From NCBI GenBank assembly GCA_015056055.1, contig SVHC01000006.1:31959-95958 (forward strand): a stretch of DNA of 64,000 nt, read 5' to 3'. The stretch is from Clostridiales bacterium (GTDB lineage: Bacteria; Bacillota; Clostridia; Christensenellales; Aristaeellaceae). The notes beneath the pieces are model-generated. The model saw nothing but the letters and a program-made list of their open reading frames with translations. It searched no databases and was not told the origin of the DNA. The translations under genes were made by a program, and so were the position numbers. Positions within the stretch are counted from its first letter, which is position 1; each line of letters opens with the position of its first letter. Positions 59,952 to 64,000 of this stretch are shown here, in pieces.

Positions 59952-61034
59952 TTATTCCTCGAGAGGTATTTTGTATACTTCCTGCGTATCCAGCTTAAAG
60001 ACCGTCAATTTTTCCTCATCATAATACCCATTGAGCACAAATCCATCTGCGACAATATAGGAATCTGTTCGGAACGTGCCAGCCGGAGCAGCAACGCTTC
60101 TTAAATATTGATTGTCTCTGACCGAAAACTCATGAATTACTCTTTTTCCCGGTTCTGCTTCAATTATATACAGACACTCTCCGTCATAGCACATGGCCTT
60201 CAGCCCTTGTTCGGATTCAAAAACTGTAACCGTTTCACCCGTCTTTGCATTATGGCAGCGTACAATATCTCCATCTGTGTAGTACACCATACCTTCAACA
60301 ATAAGCACTTCAGGCCTGAATTGCGAATCATACGGAACACTTACGATTCTCTTTGCGCATACATCATAAATCTGAACAAAGGAATTTTCCTCCCAGTCTT
60401 TCGTTTCAATCAGAAAAAACGAGTGCCCGTAGCCGAATCTGGCATTCTCCATTTTAAGAACAGATACATATTCCCCGTCGCTGTATTTCAAAAGTTCCGA
60501 ACAGCCGTCATATTCATTTCCCTCGCTCCTGATGCAGTATATCCCGTCAACAGTTTGAAAGTATCGCACCCATTCACTGAAACCTATCGTATTTTCACAA
60601 AAATCCTCTATCGCACTTTCAAGCCATCCATCCGCCAGATTGATCTTCAGAAAATTCCACTTTCTTTTATTCTGCTTCTCATCCATCGGGACGGAATACC
60701 ATGTATGAGAACCGTATAGAAGATTCGTACAAATCCACGAATGCGGATACTGAAAGTACAGACTATCCGAATTCACAAAGATTTCTGAATTTGCATTGTG
60801 CACGGAAAATATCTTTTCCGCACTCATGGTGTTCAAATCGATGCTGTAAAGCGTCCGCCTGCTTGTGAATATATCACCGTAGTTTTCGTATACCGAAAGA
60901 AAAATCTGCCCGCCTTCTACAATCTGAAAAAAGCCATACATATCAGCGCTATATGCAAGGGAGGTCTCCTGTGCATATGCGGGTATGCTGCATAAAATTA
61001 TAAAAATCAGCGCAAGCAATATTACTCTCCTCAT
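59952..61034 (-). CDS. secreted beta-propeller-like protein, unknown role
   Basis: A 360-residue exported protein with signal peptide (RRVILLALIFIILCSIPAYA, cleavage after AYA). The body is a chain of beta strands of the type GxxxYxxD or DGxxYYT (VEGMVYYTDGDIVRC, DGECLYIIEAEPGK), fitting a beta-propeller related to DUF5050 proteins. I do not recognise it further. GAGGGG precedes the ATG, 11 bp after the end of the upstream gene, so the two are translated together. Confidence 0.65.
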   Translation of the reverse strand: MRRVILLALIFIILCSIPAYAQETSLAYSADMYGFFQIVEGGQIFLSVYENYGDIFTSRRTLYSIDLNTMSAEKIFSVHNANSEIFVNSDSLYFQYPHSWICTNLLYGSHTWYSVPMDEKQNKRKWNFLKINLADGWLESAIEDFCENTIGFSEWVRYFQTVDGIYCIRSEGNEYDGCSELLKYSDGEYVSVLKMENARFGYGHSFFLIETKDWEENSFVQIYDVCAKRIVSVPYDSQFRPEVLIVEGMVYYTDGDIVRCHNAKTGETVTVFESEQGLKAMCYDGECLYIIEAEPGKRVIHEFSVRDNQYLRSVAAPAGTFRTDSYIVADGFVLNGYYDEEKLTVFKLDTQEVYKIPLEE

Positions 61035-61045
61035 ATTATTCCCCT

Positions 61046-61494
61046 CTATTCGATGCTTTCAACTCCCACAACTATCCTTGTGCGTTCATCAAAGTAAACG
61101 CGGTACTCCTTCCCTTCCACAAACTCCTGCGGATATATTTCCTGCTTCGAAAAGATATCCATGGACAGAACCTTCTTCGTTCCTTCTTCGTTCCTTCTCC
61201 GGTCCAAAATACATATTCTTTTATCATAAAGCCTTTGCCATTTCCATGCCTTCCAACAAACTCGCCTGTATACGCGCTCACATCCGGAAACACAATGCTT
61301 GACGCATAAAACAGTGCCAGCAGAATGGACCCTGCAATCATAATCCAGCCCATTTTATCGGCCCGCTTTTTCCATTTCTTTGCAGGCATTCTTTCCAGTA
61401 GTATGCACACAATGCCTAACAGTACAAGCACGCCGCATACAATCCCCATCCGATATAGTATTCCGGAAAAGTTATACAGGCTATCACTGCACAT
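61046..61494 (-). pseudogene. small two-helix membrane protein, frameshifted by an 11-bp tandem duplication
   Basis: The frame from the ATG at 61494 (SD GAGGTGG) encodes two membrane helices (MGIVCGVLVLLGIVCILLE and GWIMIAGSILLALFYASSIV), then FMIKEYVFWTGEGTKK. At that point GAAGGAACGAA is present twice in tandem (61171-61192). With the duplication the frame runs on as RRRFCPWISFRSRK to a stop at 61072. Removing one copy restores a frame reading VLSMDIFSKQEIYPQEF and EYRVYFDERTRIVVGVE to the stop at 61046, which looks native. It may be a broken gene or a phase-variable switch. Confidence 0.7.
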
Positions 61495-61591
61495 TTTATT
61501 TCCACCTCAAGCAGTAAATATGGTATGATGTGAGCCTTTTATCAATAGTATATCACATAAACATCAAACGCTCAATCTGTCACTCCAAGTA

Positions 61592-61620
61592 TGGACAACA
61601 CCCTCCAAATATGGTATGCT
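61592..61620 (+). promoter_or_regulatory. promoter of the GH43 gene
   Basis: TGGACA (61592-61597), 17-bp spacer, TATGCT (61615-61620). Confidence 0.6.
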
Positions 61621-61651
61621 CTTGTACATACACAAAAACGGAGGAAGATAT

Positions 61652-63091
61652 ATGAGCTGTGATAAGCAATATATAACCGGCGCAAATCCTTATATGCCGC
61701 TTTGGGAGCACGTCCCGGATGGCGAACCGCGCGTATTTGAATATAATGGCGAAAAGCGCATGTACATTTATGGTTCGCACGAACCGGACAATGAAGAATG
61801 CTGCGGCCGCGATTATGTGGTATGGAGCGCACCGGTAAATGATCTTACTAACTGGATGTATCATGGCGTAAGTTACCGCGGTACGGATGGAAAATTGATG
61901 TATGCGCCGGATGTGGTTCAAAAGGGTGACACTTTCTATCTGTACGCCGCGGAAGACTGCGGAAAACGGATCATGTTGGCAAAAAGCAAAAATCCCGCAG
62001 GGCCGTTTGAAAACCCGGAACTGACAGAACTGGGCTTTGATCCCGGTGTTCTGGTAGATGATGACGGAAGAGTCTACGCCTACTGGGGCGGTTTTATGGA
62101 AGGCAGCCATTGCGCCGAGCTGAATGACGACATGCGCACCATAAAGCAGGAAACGCTTTGCCTTACTCCCATCACCGGCTATAAAGATATCTGGGCAGAG
62201 TATGATGACAGCTTTGCAGACTGCGACGGTTTCTTTGAAGCATCTTCCATGCGAAAGATCTTCGGAAAATATGTTTATGTATATTCCAAGCTTCATAAAA
62301 AGCCGCTTCCGGATAGCGGCGTGGGCAAAGATTGCTACGGGTATCTTTCCTATATGTACAGCGATCATCCGCTCACAGGCTTTGTAAAGGGCGGAGACAT
62401 CAGCCTGAATGCCGGCGAAATTATCACCCTTCCGGACGGTACAAAAAAATCCACCTACCCGTGGGGCAACAATCACGGCGGTCTGGCAGAAGTAAACGGG
62501 CAATGGTACATTTTCTATCACCGTCATACCGGCACACAAATCGGCGGCAGACAGGCAATGGTGGAACCCGTGGACATTGCCATGGATGAACAGGGCAGAG
62601 TGTTTATTGGCGATATCACATATGTAGACGGACAGCCTGTATCCAGTAAACCGGTAGAGATGACCTCGCAAGGTGCCATGATCAACGGAATCGATGCCTT
62701 CAAAATCATTTCGGCAGGATATGCCTGCCATATTTCCGGCAGCGAAGGCGCCTATATAGAATCGCTGACAGAGCCTTCGGAAAATTTGTCCACAAAAATC
62801 CGAAACATATCGAGTGGAACGATTGTCGGTTTCCGCTATCTGCAATTTGGCACTTGCCCGCCGAAAACCCTTTCCATCGCAGCCGATGCTCTGGCAGATA
62901 TCAAAATCCGCGTGCATCTTGACTGGCATGACGGAAAAATCGTAGCAGAAGCAAACATTCCCAAGGGCGAAACACAAACAGAAGTCGCGCTGCAAAGCGG
63001 CATCATCGGAAAGCACGCCGTATATTTTGAATTCATCGGCGCTCAGGAGGATACCATCGCCGCCTTCGACAAGTTCACTTTTAATTGCTAA
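61652..63091 (+). CDS. GH43 family glycosidase with C-terminal CBM6-like domain
   Basis: A 479-residue enzyme with no signal peptide. The five-bladed propeller of GH43 is visible: GANPYMPLWEHVPDGEPRVF (start of the barrel with the Asp base), YAPDVVQKGDTFYLYAA, FDPGVLVDDDGRVYAYWG, SSMRKIFGKYVYVYS and NNHGGLAEVNGQWYIFYH. Residues about 340-479 form a beta-sandwich that may bind sugar. GGAGG precedes the ATG at 61652. It would act on arabino- or xylo-oligosaccharides. Its own promoter and terminator make it a single-gene unit. Confidence 0.9.
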   Translation: MSCDKQYITGANPYMPLWEHVPDGEPRVFEYNGEKRMYIYGSHEPDNEECCGRDYVVWSAPVNDLTNWMYHGVSYRGTDGKLMYAPDVVQKGDTFYLYAAEDCGKRIMLAKSKNPAGPFENPELTELGFDPGVLVDDDGRVYAYWGGFMEGSHCAELNDDMRTIKQETLCLTPITGYKDIWAEYDDSFADCDGFFEASSMRKIFGKYVYVYSKLHKKPLPDSGVGKDCYGYLSYMYSDHPLTGFVKGGDISLNAGEIITLPDGTKKSTYPWGNNHGGLAEVNGQWYIFYHRHTGTQIGGRQAMVEPVDIAMDEQGRVFIGDITYVDGQPVSSKPVEMTSQGAMINGIDAFKIISAGYACHISGSEGAYIESLTEPSENLSTKIRNISSGTIVGFRYLQFGTCPPKTLSIAADALADIKIRVHLDWHDGKIVAEANIPKGETQTEVALQSGIIGKHAVYFEFIGAQEDTIAAFDKFTFNC

Positions 63092-63098
63092 CGTAGGT

Positions 63099-63128
63099 AC
63101 AGCCCCGGAGATTGTTCTCCGGGGCTGT
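63099..63128. terminator. bidirectional terminator
   Basis: ACAGCCCCGGAG (63099-63110) pairs with CTCCGGGGCTGT (63117-63128). It separates the GH43 gene from the convergent secreted-protein gene. Confidence 0.8.
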
Positions 63129-63139
63129 TCTGTACCAAT

Positions 63140-63796
63140 TTACTGTTCTCGCATATCAATGTTTACCATATCCAGGTCGCCCCATATGCTTGACGCAATA
63201 TACGGAAATGCTGCACATACAGAGTCGACGAAGGGTAGAGCATTATAAACAAACGATGTCTTAGTCATGTATGTCGAATCATTTATTCGGAAAAAGGCAG
63301 TTACAATCTGCGGTGCCTCTTCTGAATAAATGAGAACCGTATACATTGCTTGAGGCATATCAACTATATCATCACAAATATCATAGATGCTGATACACTC
63401 TGCCCACTCACCAAATTTATGGTCAGTATAAATAGTGTTCGTCTCATAAATTGCAGTAAAACAGAATGTGACGGCCACTAGCTCAGGCATCTTATATTCA
63501 GCAAGCACCGCAGTCATATCCGCGTCAGACGGAGAACTCAAAACAGTCATATAGTCAGGATCAGATGGAACTATATTCAACAGCAATTCCCGAAAGGTAG
63601 GTTCCAATTTATCCATATTTCTTTCCATAAAACCTTCTGTTGCAATTACCGAACATAGTTCGTCGGCTTTTGCTATGGATATCTCCAGCAAATAGTCCAG
63701 TTTTTCTTCTGCATCGCTCGCTGCCAGGCAGACACTCCCAGCATTGCACAGGCAGCATAAAATTAGTAAGCAGCTCAGCCATTTAATCCTCAACAC
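63140..63796 (-). CDS. exported protein of unknown function
   Basis: A 218-residue protein with a signal peptide (WLSCLLILCCLCNAGSVCLA, cleavage after LA). No ATG fits; the GTG at 63796 has GGGAGG 9-14 bases upstream. The rest is acidic with several Tyr and Cys and no motif that I recognise. A consensus promoter lies upstream. It is next to the 5S rRNA gene end. Confidence 0.6.
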   Translation of the reverse strand: MLRIKWLSCLLILCCLCNAGSVCLAASDAEEKLDYLLEISIAKADELCSVIATEGFMERNMDKLEPTFRELLLNIVPSDPDYMTVLSSPSDADMTAVLAEYKMPELVAVTFCFTAIYETNTIYTDHKFGEWAECISIYDICDDIVDMPQAMYTVLIYSEEAPQIVTAFFRINDSTYMTKTSFVYNALPFVDSVCAAFPYIASSIWGDLDMVNIDMREQ

Positions 63797-63831
63797 TTTC
63801 ACGCCCTCCCAAATGCGATATTTATTACTAA

Positions 63832-63860
63832 AGTATAGGGTACACATGCCGCAAAGTCAA
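63832..63860 (-). promoter_or_regulatory. promoter of the exported-protein gene
   Basis: On the minus strand TTGACT (63860-63855), 17-bp spacer, TATACT (63837-63832). Confidence 0.75.
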
Positions 63861-63871
63861 TCGCAGGAAAT

Positions 63872-63900
63872 AAAAAAAGACACCTTCGAAAGAAGATGTC
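63872..63900 (-). terminator. rRNA operon terminator
   Basis: GACACCTTC (63879-63887) pairs with GAAGATGTC (63892-63900) and the minus strand ends in seven T. It ends the rRNA transcript. Confidence 0.88.
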
Positions 63901-63910
63901 CTATTTGGAA

Positions 63911-64000
63911 TCCGGCGACGACCTACTCTCCCGGGCCGTTTCCAGCCAAGTACCATCAGCGCTAAGAGGCTTAACTTCTGTGTTCGGTATGGGAACAGGT
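63911..64000 (-). rRNA. rrf: 5S rRNA, 3' part (gene runs off the window)
   Basis: On the minus strand the window edge opens with CCTGTTCCCATACCGAAC, the conserved loop of bacterial 5S rRNA, and runs to GGGAGAGTAGGTCGTCGCCGG. About 90 nt of the 3' part are present. Confidence 0.93.

Overview
The window looks like chromosomal DNA of a Gram-positive Clostridia-type bacterium (Bacillota) that feeds on plant or host glycans. The evidence is near-consensus sigma-A promoters (TTGACA, 17 bp, TATAAT), strong AGGAGG ribosome binding sites, a SCIFF peptide and its radical SAM maturase, a SpoIIE-type phosphatase, an rpmH-rnpA-yidD-yidC-jag operon, and many glycoside hydrolases without outer-membrane or SusCD partners. 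Base composition looks balanced. Family names come from motifs read by eye; no database search was run.

Layout. 1-8.7 kb: a GH38 alpha-mannosidase (cut by the window edge), a large putative glycosidase, a nucleoside phosphorylase, a sugar isomerase, an SGNH esterase and an alpha/beta hydrolase. The two long gaps here (4.44-4.99 kb and 6.94-7.94 kb) hold three copies of one intergenic module with its own promoters, micro-ORFs and terminators. 8.8-10.5 kb: SCIFF precursor and maturase. 10.6-22.3 kb: sugar catabolism (SGNH-GH28 fusion, DUF4838 protein, GH5-UroD operon, and an MFS transporter-esterase-glycyl radical enzyme operon). 22.5-27.7 kb: an isolated two-gene locus, a transmembrane TIR receptor with a beta-propeller followed by a membrane protein with Rossmann and RyR domains. 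This is the best candidate for an undescribed system. 27.8-31.5 kb: ferredoxin/flavodoxin protein, small orphan gene, MFS transporter, cysteine synthase. 31.7-33.6 kb: tRNA-Pro(GGG) and a 48-bp displaced copy of its 3' part, which bracket a 1.8-kb inserted element without a recognisable integrase. 33.7-39.3 kb: two large rhamnosidase-type hydrolases. 39.3-44.7 kb: a copper ATPase fused to a copper chaperone, then the jag-yidC-yidD-rnpA-rpmH operon. 44.9-53.1 kb: GH78 rhamnosidase, a MotAB/ZorAB-like motor pair, SpoIIE-like phosphatase and an orphan BMP binding protein. 53.5-59.9 kb: an eight-gene flavin-based electron-transfer operon (EetA-, EetB- and PplA-like proteins, ApbE, RnfC, RnfD, RnfG and a small membrane protein). 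60-64 kb: two small envelope genes (one frameshifted by an 11-bp duplication), a GH43 enzyme, a secreted protein, and the 3' part of a 5S rRNA gene.

How the genes work together. Most genes serve import and breakdown of decorated polysaccharides (rhamnosidases, pectin-type GH28, mannosidase, esterases, GH43, GH5) by single-gene or two- to three-gene units, each with its own promoter. The electron-transfer operon would pass reducing equivalents across the membrane through covalently bound FMN. The TIR-RyR pair would couple an extracytoplasmic sensor to a nucleotide-type second messenger and a membrane effector; this is inference from domain content.
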